Below the pieces are notes generated by a model. It searched no databases. It worked only from the letters and a program-made list of their open reading frames with translations, and had not been told where the DNA came from. Positions 1-5,433 of a stretch of DNA of 5,962 bases are shown one piece after another. Each line of letters opens with the position of its first letter. Position 1 is the stretch's first letter. Origin of the DNA: Patescibacteria group bacterium (GTDB lineage Bacteria; Patescibacteriota; Minisyncoccia; Phycocordibacterales; UBA12079); contig JAHIOZ010000006.1 of NCBI GenBank assembly GCA_018894995.1, positions 1-5,962 on the forward strand. The letters are read 5' to 3'. The translations under genes were made by a program, and so were the position numbers.

Positions 1-190
1 AATAGAATCTCCAATCTTTATTTATTCTTCCTTGCCATATTTCTAACTCTTCATTATATTTCTTGATGTTTAAAGAATTATATCTGGGATTTTCTAGTAA
101 AAAATCAAATTGTTTTTTAGCTTGTTTTTTTATTCCTTTCTCCAAATCAACATATTCTTTCTGGGCATCATTTGAAAATTGTATCTGCAT
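1..190 (-). CDS. RelE/ParE-like type II toxin, partial (C-terminus beyond window)
   Basis: The first 63 codons are readable on the minus strand from ATG at 190; the gene runs off the left edge. The protein begins MQIQFSNDAQKEYVDLEKG. A helical, Lys-rich stretch follows (about residues 18-34), then a Pro-Arg turn and a strand pair with IWQGRINKDWRFY at residues 51-63. This helix-helix-strand order and the W-x2-RI-x3-WRF motif resemble the RelE/ParE ribonuclease/gyrase-poison fold, whose members usually cleave mRNA on the ribosome. The start lies 1 nt after the antitoxin stop (TAATATG) with no SD site, so translation is probably coupled to the upstream gene. The catalytic C-terminal residues are outside the window, so activity and exact subfamily (RelE, HigB, YoeB) cannot be judged. 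The family call rests on motif shape and on context. Confidence 0.72.
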   Translation of the reverse strand, partial: MQIQFSNDAQKEYVDLEKGIKKQAKKQFDFLLENPRYNSLNIKKYNEELEIWQGRINKDWRFY

Positions 191-191
191 A

Positions 192-449
192 TTATTTTTT
201 TGCTAAAAACTTCTCAAATTCATCCATACTAGAAAAAGGACCACCAACCATACGAGCTTGCAATTCTTTTAATGCTTTTTTGGAAGAATTTATTATTTCT
301 TTTTCTATAATTATTGACGGACACAAAATAATTTCATTACCTCTTATTTTTGCATTCAAAAAATCACCCTCCTTTATTTTCCAAAGATTTCTTATTTTTT
401 TAGGGATAGTGACTATCCCTCTTTTTTGTAATCTTATTGTTGTATCCAT
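192..449 (-). CDS. AbrB/MazE-type antitoxin (SpoVT-AbrB domain)
   Basis: This 85-residue protein has an N-terminal swapped-hairpin AbrB domain at about residues 3-47. Its typical run is QKRGIVTIPKKIR, followed by LWKIKEGDFL and a hydrophobic IILCP strand. Dimers of this fold bind operator DNA. Residues 50-85 form a separate tail (helix KKALKELQARM, then GGPFSSMDEFEKFL) of the kind that wraps and inhibits a toxin. The gene directly precedes a RelE-like toxin gene with a 1-nt gap, the usual antitoxin-first order. AbrB antitoxins more often partner MazF or PIN toxins; a RelE-fold partner has precedent in PrlF-YhaV. ATG at 449 is supported because the AbrB domain starts within a few residues of it and a promoter -10 ends 9 nt upstream. 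It is expected to neutralise the toxin and repress its own operon. Confidence 0.85.
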   Translation of the reverse strand: MDTTIRLQKRGIVTIPKKIRNLWKIKEGDFLNAKIRGNEIILCPSIIIEKEIINSSKKALKELQARMVGGPFSSMDEFEKFLAKK

Positions 450-452
450 AAT

Positions 453-476
453 AAATACAGTATAACAGAAATACAG
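453..476. repeat. Three contiguous 8-bp direct repeats over the TA promoter
   Basis: On the plus strand AAATACAG (453-460), TATAACAG (461-468) and AAATACAG (469-476) lie end to end. The outer two are identical and the middle one shares the ACAG end. The array covers the -10 box and half of the spacer, so a protein bound here would block transcription. It is a candidate autoregulatory operator for the AbrB-type antitoxin, although AbrB-fold repressors often prefer palindromes. Confidence 0.45.
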
Positions 477-486
477 AAATTCACAA
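459..486 (-). promoter_or_regulatory. Promoter of the toxin-antitoxin operon, probably leaderless
   Basis: On the minus strand a -35 TTGTGA (486-481) and a -10 TATACT (464-459) are separated by 16 bp. The -10 ends 9 nt before the antitoxin ATG (449), which puts a normal start site about 2-4 nt from the AUG. No SD site could fit. The spacing and hexamers are read directly; promoter activity is inferred. Confidence 0.6.
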
Positions 487-534
487 ATTTAAGTTGTTTC
501 AACTTTTTTACTAAATTGTTAACCTAATTTTTCT

Positions 535-563
535 AGACGAATTTTGCTTCGCAAAATTCGTCT
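535..563. repeat. Perfect intergenic hairpin (13-bp arms, 3-nt loop)
   Basis: Arm AGACGAATTTTGC (535-547), loop TTC (548-550) and an exactly complementary arm (551-563). It lies 36 nt past the tyrS stop on the minus strand, but no U-tract follows in that direction (the next bases read AGAAAAATT), so it is not a standard intrinsic terminator. It could still stabilise the tyrS mRNA 3' end or slow read-through into the TA operon. Its core resembles three other hairpins in the window. The 8-bp sequence TTTTCTAG (529-536) recurs inverted at 592-599, bracketing the hairpin and the adjacent heptad tract. Confidence 0.8.
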
Positions 564-594
564 CTCACTACTTACTACTTTATAATTATTACTA
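564..594 (+). repeat. Degenerate heptad tandem tract
   Basis: Directly after the hairpin the sequence falls into 7-bp units: CTCACTA, CTTACTA, CTTTATA, ATTATTA, then a partial CTA. The first two differ at one base and the later ones are more diverged. It ends just before the tyrS stop codon. A similar heptad tract adjoins the hairpin upstream of smc. Confidence 0.5.
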
Positions 595-599
595 GAAAA

Positions 600-1958
600 T
601 TATTTCACAATAATTTTTCCAATTTTTCTCCCAAGTTTAATAATTTTTTCTCCTGCTTCCAAAACTATAGTTGAATCTTCAATTTTTTCTTCTTGCCCGT
701 GTGGAGCATTAGGGTCAGACAATTTCACGGCTCCTTCTTCTATTTTTCTTCTTGCTTCTCCGTTTGAAGATACAAAACCAATTTGAACCAAAACATTTAA
801 AATTCCCTCTCCCTCTTTAATTTCAAACTCTTCAATATTTTCCGGAATTTCTTTTTTTTGAAATTGAGTCTTAAAATTTTCTTCCGCCTCCTTTGCTTTT
901 TCCTCTCCGTGATAAATTTTTATGATTTCGAAAGCCAACCTCATTTTTGCATCTCGAGGATTTTCCAGTTTCATTAATTCCTCAATTTCGTTTAACAAAA
1001 GTTTTGTGCAACCGAGGAATAACGGCCTTAGCATTCCATCAGGTTGTGACATTATTGCCCCGTATAAATCATCAGCCACCAAATCCAAAAACACACCTGT
1101 CCCGTTTGATTTAGACATCAATTGCCCTGTTTTTTCATCTTGAATCAAATTAGCAACCACAACAAACTTGTCTTTGTTTTTCAATTTTTTTAACAAAGTT
1201 CGTCCCGCCAAAGCATTGAAAGTCTGATCTGTCCCACAAAGCTCAATATCAACATCCAATACCACAGAATCATAACCTTGCATAAGTGGATACAAAAATT
1301 CGTGTAAATAGATTGGTTGTGGTTTTTTTATTTTGAAATTATTTCTAAAATTTACACTGGAATAACATTTATGTGAAATTTTGTTATCAAAACTACTCAA
1401 AAAATTATTGTTTGGCTTGAAAGGAATCCACTCTCCACATTCTCCGCACTCATATTCGCCATAAAATCTTTTTTCAAACATATCTCTCTCAAGCATTTGT
1501 TGAACAGTAAAATTACTTGCCAAATCAAGCACTTCCGTAAAATTCAATTTTCCCAACCATTCAGAATTATATTTAACCTGTACAGGATTTTCTTTATCAT
1601 CAAAAGAAAGAATATTTTTTGTCTGCTCCAACCACCCTTTGAAATTTTCCTCGACATCTTCTTTAGTTTGACGAACACGGGCAGAACTCTTATCTGTCGG
1701 GTCACCAATCATTCCCGTAAAATCACCAATTAGAAAAATAACTTCGTGTCCCAATTGACGAAAATTTTCCAAAAGCATTAAATTTTGAGCATGCCCGAGG
1801 TGAAGAGCTTTGGCTGTCGGATCAGCTCCAATATAAAATCGTAATCTTTCACCACTCATCAATTTTTCTTTGAATTCCTTTTTGGTGGGTAAAACATCCG
1901 CAATCACGCCCCTTTCCAAAATTTCGTTTATTTTATTTTCATCTGTAATTATATTCAT
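600..1958 (-). CDS. tyrS: Tyrosyl-tRNA synthetase with an inserted Cys-containing segment
   Basis: Cytoplasmic class I enzyme that charges tRNA-Tyr with tyrosine at the expense of ATP. The 452-residue protein has FYIGADPTAKALHLGH at 41-56 (HIGH motif as HLGH, with tyrosine-contact Y42 and D46), the tyrosine pocket pattern Y223-x3-Q227-x2-D230, GTDQ at 242-245, MSKS at 281-284 (KMSKS loop), and a C-terminal S4 RNA-binding domain from about 385 (SSNGEARRKIEEGAVKL). The typical length is about 400-430; the excess comes largely from about 45 residues (166-213) inserted before the LHEFLYPL segment and carrying C171-x2-C174 and H196-x-C198. The start at 1958 is supported by an extended -10 box 9 nt upstream and by the distance to the HIGH motif. 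It lies 65 nt after smc on the same strand but has its own promoter. The identity is firm; the role of the insertion is unknown. Confidence 0.97.
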   Translation of the reverse strand: MNIITDENKINEILERGVIADVLPTKKEFKEKLMSGERLRFYIGADPTAKALHLGHAQNLMLLENFRQLGHEVIFLIGDFTGMIGDPTDKSSARVRQTKEDVEENFKGWLEQTKNILSFDDKENPVQVKYNSEWLGKLNFTEVLDLASNFTVQQMLERDMFEKRFYGEYECGECGEWIPFKPNNNFLSSFDNKISHKCYSSVNFRNNFKIKKPQPIYLHEFLYPLMQGYDSVVLDVDIELCGTDQTFNALAGRTLLKKLKNKDKFVVVANLIQDEKTGQLMSKSNGTGVFLDLVADDLYGAIMSQPDGMLRPLFLGCTKLLLNEIEELMKLENPRDAKMRLAFEIIKIYHGEEKAKEAEENFKTQFQKKEIPENIEEFEIKEGEGILNVLVQIGFVSSNGEARRKIEEGAVKLSDPNAPHGQEEKIEDSTIVLEAGEKIIKLGRKIGKIIVK

Positions 1959-1967
1959 ATAAAAAGC

Positions 1968-1976
1968 ATTATAACA
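1968..1976 (-). promoter_or_regulatory. Extended -10 promoter of tyrS, probably leaderless
   Basis: The minus strand reads TGTTATAAT, a perfect -10 hexamer (1973-1968) with the TGn extension. The hexamer ends 9 nt before the tyrS ATG, so the predicted transcript begins about 2-4 nt before the AUG. No convincing -35 is seen (the upstream DNA is T-rich), as is common when the -10 is extended. No SD site is present. Confidence 0.65.
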
Positions 1977-2023
1977 CGAAAAAAATCAAAAACACTAAAA
2001 AATTTCACGCCTATTTTTTTAAA

Positions 2024-4288
2024 TTATTTTGCCACCTTTACCGCTTCATCGAGTTTTACTGATAACAATCTTGAAACTCCGTCTCCACTCATAGTAATTC
2101 CGTAAAGAACTCCGGCTCGAGACATTGTTTCTCTGTTATGAGTAATAAGAATAAGTTGAGAATATTCAGACAAATTATCAATCATATCACCGTAACGACG
2201 GGAATTGGCTTCATCTAAAGCGGCGTCGGTTTCATCAAGAATAATAAAAGGAGGAGGTTTAATTTGAGACATTGCAAACAACAATGCAATTGAAGTAAGC
2301 GACCTTTCACCCCCCGACAACATTTGTAAACCTTTTGTTTTTTTATTAGGCAAAGAAACACTGACATCAATTCCTTCTTCCCCATTTTCCTCCTCACCAT
2401 CAGAACTTTCAACCCCGTCGTCATCTAAATTCAAACTCAAATCCGTATCAAGTTTCTTTCTCTTTTTAATTTTAACTATCAATAATTCAGCCCTTCCGCC
2501 ACCAAACATCAAAGCAAAAAATTCCTGAAACTGTTTGTTAATTTTATTTATTCCATCTTTGAATTCATTATTTAATTTTTCTTTCAATTCCACTATCAAT
2601 TCATTTAAAGAAGCCGATGATTTTTCCAAATCTTCTATTTCTTTTAACAAAAATTCATCCCGCTCTTGAGTTTCATTAAATTCCTTAACAACATCTTCTC
2701 CGGAACCCCCACCCATATCTTCAAGCCTGATTTTTATTTTTTCCAGTTCTCTTCTCCTTTCTTCCTGCTTATTTCTATTTTCACCGATGATTTCATCCAA
2801 ACTGATTTCAAAAGAAGAAAACTGGACTGAATCACGACCGGCCAAAACAAAAGCTTCATTCAATTCCCTTTTAAAATTTTCATCTTCAATAACAACTCTG
2901 TTTTCCAAATCATTTAAAGTATTTAATTTGGATTTTATCTCCGATTGTTTCGCATTAATTTCAAAAACCCGAACCTCTGCTTTTTGCCAGGAACTTTTCT
3001 CTTGCTCAATTTCCATTTTCAATTGGTTGCGTTTTTCAACAATTTCGTTTTCTTCACCAGCAATCACAAACAACTGTTTTTCCACTTCTTCTTTCTCTTT
3101 TGTCAATTTATCTAACTCAGAATTATCAATTTCATTATTACTTCCATTTTCCAAACAGGCACTTTGACTATTAGAAGAAATGAATTCAGAAATTGCCTGT
3201 TTAATTTTATTCACAAAATCAGACAAAACCAAACCCTGGCTGTTATCCAATTGGGAATTCAAACTGCTAAGAAAATTTTTAACTTCCTTGAATTTAATCA
3301 CTTTTTCATCTTCTTTCTTTTGATTATCCAACTCTCGCTGAATTCTTCTTTCCTCAAAAGAAATCATCCCTTCCAATTGCCCAATTTTTCTGCTTAACTC
3401 ACTTTTTCTGCTTCTAATTTCCTGTATTTTATTTTCCAAATTCAAAAAATCCCGGTTTTCTTTTTTCTCTTCTCCTGTTTGTGACAACATTTTTTTTGCC
3501 TCGTCTAATTCTCTGTCCAAAACGGCCATTTCTTCTCTCAATGGTTTTTTGTTTTTTTCAATATAATCTTTTTGATACTTCAAGTATCCATCCTCTCTTT
3601 TAAAATAGCCTTTATATAATTCTTTGAGTTTTTTTCGTAACTCAACCGATTCCTCAATTTTTTTGACTTGTTTTGAAAGAAATCTCAAATGAGGAGCAAT
3701 TTCTCTTCTCAAAGATTGAACCGATTTTATATTTTCCTCCACTTTTACCAATTTTTTTTCGCTTTCAGAAATTTTGAATTGATACACTCTTAAACCAAAA
3801 GCTTCTTCAACCATTTCTCTTCTCTCTTTTGAATTCACACTCAAAATTCTGTCCGCTTCTCCTTGTGAAATTATGTGGTGACCGGAAGCCCCGATGTTTG
3901 CACCCGCCAAAAGCTCTATCACATCTTTAAGCCGAACCTGACTTTTATTTATAAAATATTGATTTGCTCCGTCGCGGTGAACCACTCTCTCTATTATTAC
4001 ATCATCAAAATCTATGTTTAAAAAACGATTGGAATTGTCAAAAACAACTTTAACGCAAGCTCTGTTCATTGCTCTTTCGTTTCTTGATCCTGCAAAAATC
4101 AAATCTTCTCCTCTTTTTCCTCGCATTGATTTTAACGATTGCTCGCCTAAAACAAATCTAAAAGCCTCGGCAATGTTTGACTTGCCTGAGCCGTTGGGAC
4201 CAACAATCGCCGAAATAGGAGAATTGAATTCCAATTCTCCTTTTTTTGCAAAAGATTTAAACCCTGAAATTTCGAGTGATTTTAACAT
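2024..4288 (-). CDS. smc: Short-armed SMC-type chromosome segregation ATPase
   Basis: Condensin-type ATPase expected to organise and segregate the chromosome. The N-terminal head has FKSF at 10-13, Walker A GPNGSGKS at 30-37, an arginine-finger region with R56, and SQGE at 141-144. The C-terminal head has LSGGE at 657-661, Walker B FIILDE at 681-686, D-loop ALDE and switch H717. The ending YGITMSGDGVSRLLSVKLDEA is characteristic of SMC rather than RecN or Rad50. Between the heads are charged coiled coils (about 165-335 and 390-570). At 754 residues it is far below the usual 1150-1200. The arms are roughly 180 residues each, and no recognisable hinge domain lies between them, only an uncharged stretch around 335-390. 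An acidic loop (about 614-640) interrupts the C-terminal head. No scpA or scpB is in view. A full ATP site implies it is functional, not decayed. The start is fixed by the canonical MLKSLEISGFKSF opening. Confidence 0.93.
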   Translation of the reverse strand: MLKSLEISGFKSFAKKGELEFNSPISAIVGPNGSGKSNIAEAFRFVLGEQSLKSMRGKRGEDLIFAGSRNERAMNRACVKVVFDNSNRFLNIDFDDVIIERVVHRDGANQYFINKSQVRLKDVIELLAGANIGASGHHIISQGEADRILSVNSKERREMVEEAFGLRVYQFKISESEKKLVKVEENIKSVQSLRREIAPHLRFLSKQVKKIEESVELRKKLKELYKGYFKREDGYLKYQKDYIEKNKKPLREEMAVLDRELDEAKKMLSQTGEEKKENRDFLNLENKIQEIRSRKSELSRKIGQLEGMISFEERRIQRELDNQKKEDEKVIKFKEVKNFLSSLNSQLDNSQGLVLSDFVNKIKQAISEFISSNSQSACLENGSNNEIDNSELDKLTKEKEEVEKQLFVIAGEENEIVEKRNQLKMEIEQEKSSWQKAEVRVFEINAKQSEIKSKLNTLNDLENRVVIEDENFKRELNEAFVLAGRDSVQFSSFEISLDEIIGENRNKQEERRRELEKIKIRLEDMGGGSGEDVVKEFNETQERDEFLLKEIEDLEKSSASLNELIVELKEKLNNEFKDGINKINKQFQEFFALMFGGGRAELLIVKIKKRKKLDTDLSLNLDDDGVESSDGEEENGEEGIDVSVSLPNKKTKGLQMLSGGERSLTSIALLFAMSQIKPPPFIILDETDAALDEANSRRYGDMIDNLSEYSQLILITHNRETMSRAGVLYGITMSGDGVSRLLSVKLDEAVKVAK

Positions 4289-4332
4289 GAGAAAAGATTT
4301 AAGAATTATGAATTAAGAATAACGAATTATGA
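4289..4332 (-). repeat. Six degenerate heptads abutting the smc start codon
   Basis: Read on the minus strand, 4332-4291 divides into six 7-bp units starting TC, with consensus TCNTAAT. TCATAAT occurs twice, with TCGTTAT, TCTTAAT, TCTTAAA and TCTTTTC as variants. A final TC then meets the smc ATG. No SD site exists here, so any smc leader passes through this tract. Each TCATAAT also contains a -10-like CATAAT, so the array could supply several weak promoter boxes. Confidence 0.6.
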
Positions 4333-4334
4333 AA

Positions 4335-4361
4335 ACGAAAATTTCCTTTGGAAATTTTCGT
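4335..4361. repeat. Perfect intergenic hairpin upstream of smc (12-bp arms)
   Basis: Arm ACGAAAATTTCC (4335-4346), loop TTT (4347-4349) and an exactly complementary arm (4350-4361). It has no adjacent U-tract suited to termination. With the hairpin at 535-563 it shares the ACGAA/TTCGT outer stem and a neighbouring heptad tract. Compared with the other hairpins, the inner GC pairs are replaced by CC/GG, a compensated change that keeps pairing. Confidence 0.75.
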
Positions 4362-4400
4362 CGTCGTTTCATTTTCAAACTAAGATTTACTTAACAAAAT

Positions 4401-4430
4401 TTGAAATTTACATTTTATATTTACTATAAT
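4401..4430 (+). promoter_or_regulatory. Candidate distal promoter for the DsbA-like gene
   Basis: TTGAAA (4401-4406) and TATAAT (4425-4430) are 18 bp apart on the plus strand. Transcription from about 4437 would give the downstream gene a leader of about 140 nt. The same bases read on the minus strand give TGG-TATTAT (4434-4426), a possible smc -10 overlapping back to back. The hexamers are good, but AT-rich DNA produces such matches by chance. Confidence 0.45.
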
Positions 4431-4440
4431 ACCACACCAA

Positions 4441-4453
4441 ACAATATTATTGT
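4441..4453. promoter_or_regulatory. Small palindrome near the divergent start sites
   Basis: ACAATA-T-TATTGT is a perfect 13-bp palindrome just downstream of the predicted +1 of the distal rightward promoter and upstream of a possible leftward one. The position suits a repressor site. It is short and AT-rich, so chance is quite possible. Confidence 0.25.
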
Positions 4454-4532
4454 ATAGAAAAAATTGTCTTAAAAACCCTTTATTCAAAAACAAATAAAAA
4501 GCACAGTCAATAGTTCCAAAAAAGTAACATCT

Positions 4533-4541
4533 TGTTATAAT
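4533..4541 (+). promoter_or_regulatory. Extended -10 promoter proximal to the DsbA-like gene
   Basis: TGTTATAAT is identical to the extended -10 of tyrS. Transcription would start near 4548, leaving a leader of about 30 nt before the ATG at 4580. A weak TTCCAA (4514-4519) sits 16 bp upstream. The leader is AT-only near the start codon and has no SD site. A TATATT (4565-4570) ends 9 nt before the ATG, as in the leaderless genes, but has no supporting -35. Confidence 0.55.
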
Positions 4542-4579
4542 GAAGCAGTAATTATTAATAACTTTATATTTATAAAAAT

Positions 4580-5278
4580 ATGGAACAAAAAAACAATTTT
4601 TTAATACCAGTGGCTATTCTTATAGCAGGAGCTTTAATTGCATGGGGTTTAATGTCTGACTCCCCTGCTCCTAAAGAAGATGATCCTACTCAACAAGCCA
4701 GTGAAGAATTATCATTCAGACCAATATCAAAAGATGATCATATTCTTGGTGATCCTCAGGCTGAAATAATAATAATTGAATATTCTGATATAGAATGTCC
4801 TTACTGTAAAACATTCTTTGCTACATCAAAAAAGATAGTGGACGAATTTGGGAAAGATGGAAAAGTGGCATTGGTTTTTAGACACTTTCCTTTGCAAGGA
4901 CATGTTGATGCAAAACCAAAAGCTATTGCAACAGAATGTGTAAGAAAATTAGGAGATGAAACAAAATTCTGGGAATACATAGGTAAATTATTCACTGAAC
5001 AAATATCTCTTGAACAATTACCGGCCGTTGCAGAACAAATGGGAATTGATAAAGACAAATTTGCAAAGTGTATAGTTGATCCTGCTATGGAAGAATTGGT
5101 CAAAGAAGATTTTGACGACGGTGTAAAAGCCGGAGTGTTAGGAACAGCAACTGACCCGGGAGGAACCCCTTATTCTATTATAGTTACAAAAGATGGAATT
5201 GTGGGACAAATTAAAGGTGCTGAAACTTATGAGGAAGTAAAAATGAAAATTGAAGAAATCTTGGCAAAAGAATTCTAA
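4580..5278 (+). CDS. Membrane-anchored DsbA/BdbD-like thiol-disulfide oxidoreductase
   Basis: The 232-residue protein is probably tethered to the outer face of the cytoplasmic membrane, where DsbA-like enzymes form or shuffle disulfides in exported proteins. Residues 7-25 (FLIPVAILIAGALIAWGLM) form one membrane helix serving as a signal anchor, followed by an acidic, Pro-rich linker (26-45). The thioredoxin-fold domain begins near 55 with ILGDPQAEIIIIEYSD and carries the active site C73-P-Y-C76. RHFPL (101-105) and the conserved cis-proline loop GGTPYSII (194-201) follow. The CPYC active site, inserted helical region and GTP loop match the DSBA-like thioredoxin family. C120 and C164 lie in the helical insertion and could form a second disulfide or be structural. 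No DsbB or VKOR partner is in the window. It stands alone between its promoters and a strong terminator. Start chosen because the anchor begins at residue 7. Confidence 0.9.
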   Translation: MEQKNNFLIPVAILIAGALIAWGLMSDSPAPKEDDPTQQASEELSFRPISKDDHILGDPQAEIIIIEYSDIECPYCKTFFATSKKIVDEFGKDGKVALVFRHFPLQGHVDAKPKAIATECVRKLGDETKFWEYIGKLFTEQISLEQLPAVAEQMGIDKDKFAKCIVDPAMEELVKEDFDDGVKAGVLGTATDPGGTPYSIIVTKDGIVGQIKGAETYEEVKMKIEEILAKEF

Positions 5279-5294
5279 TAAAATAAAAACGGAC

Positions 5295-5329
5295 AAAAAC
5301 TACCCCTTAATTGCAAGGGGTAGTTTTTT
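5295..5329 (+). terminator. Intrinsic terminator after the DsbA-like gene
   Basis: Perfect 14-bp stem AAAAACTACCCCTT (5295-5308), loop AATTGC and complementary arm (5315-5328), with a T6 run overlapping and following the stem (5324-5329), then GTTTT. It begins 16 nt past the stop codon. The reverse complement also ends in a T-rich stretch, so it may work in both directions. Confidence 0.93.
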
Positions 5330-5420
5330 GTTTTGGATTGTGATAATCTGACCAGTAGATTGGTATTATTTCATAAAAAGCTACTAGGTATTTTTTAAAT
5401 TAAAAATACTTATAAAAAAC

Positions 5421-5428
5421 AGGGGGGT
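5421..5428 (+). promoter_or_regulatory. G-rich Shine-Dalgarno-like site
   Basis: AGGGGGGT ends 5 nt before the ATG at 5434 and can pair with the CCUCC end of 16S rRNA with one G-U pair. It is the only clear SD-like site upstream of any gene in the window, and it decides the start codon of this small ORF. Confidence 0.7.
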
Positions 5429-5433
5429 AAAAA

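Noticed and set aside
172..465. Plus-strand reading frame of 97 residues over the antitoxin
   Set aside because: It is antisense to a gene with a clear AbrB domain, has no promoter or ribosome site, and its protein has no recognisable family pattern.
491..511. AAGTTG-TTT-CAACTT followed by T residues as a plus-strand terminator
   Set aside because: The stem is only 6 bp and no plus-strand gene lies upstream; on the minus strand, where tyrS is transcribed, no U-tract follows.
600..1958. A frameshift or mobile insertion disrupting tyrS
   Set aside because: The extra segment is in frame, has the same base composition as its surroundings, lacks terminal repeats, and the motifs on both sides are intact.
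2787..3397. Two plus-strand reading frames opposite the SMC coiled coil
   Set aside because: They are Ser/Phe/Leu-rich complements of Glu/Lys/Asn coiled-coil codons, as expected for shadows of such genes.
2024..4288. Reading the SMC-like gene as RecN or SbcC/Rad50
   Set aside because: The C-terminal YGITMSGDGVSRLLSVKL ending and DETDAALDEANSRR Walker B context are SMC-type, and there is no zinc-hook CxxC at the coiled-coil apex.
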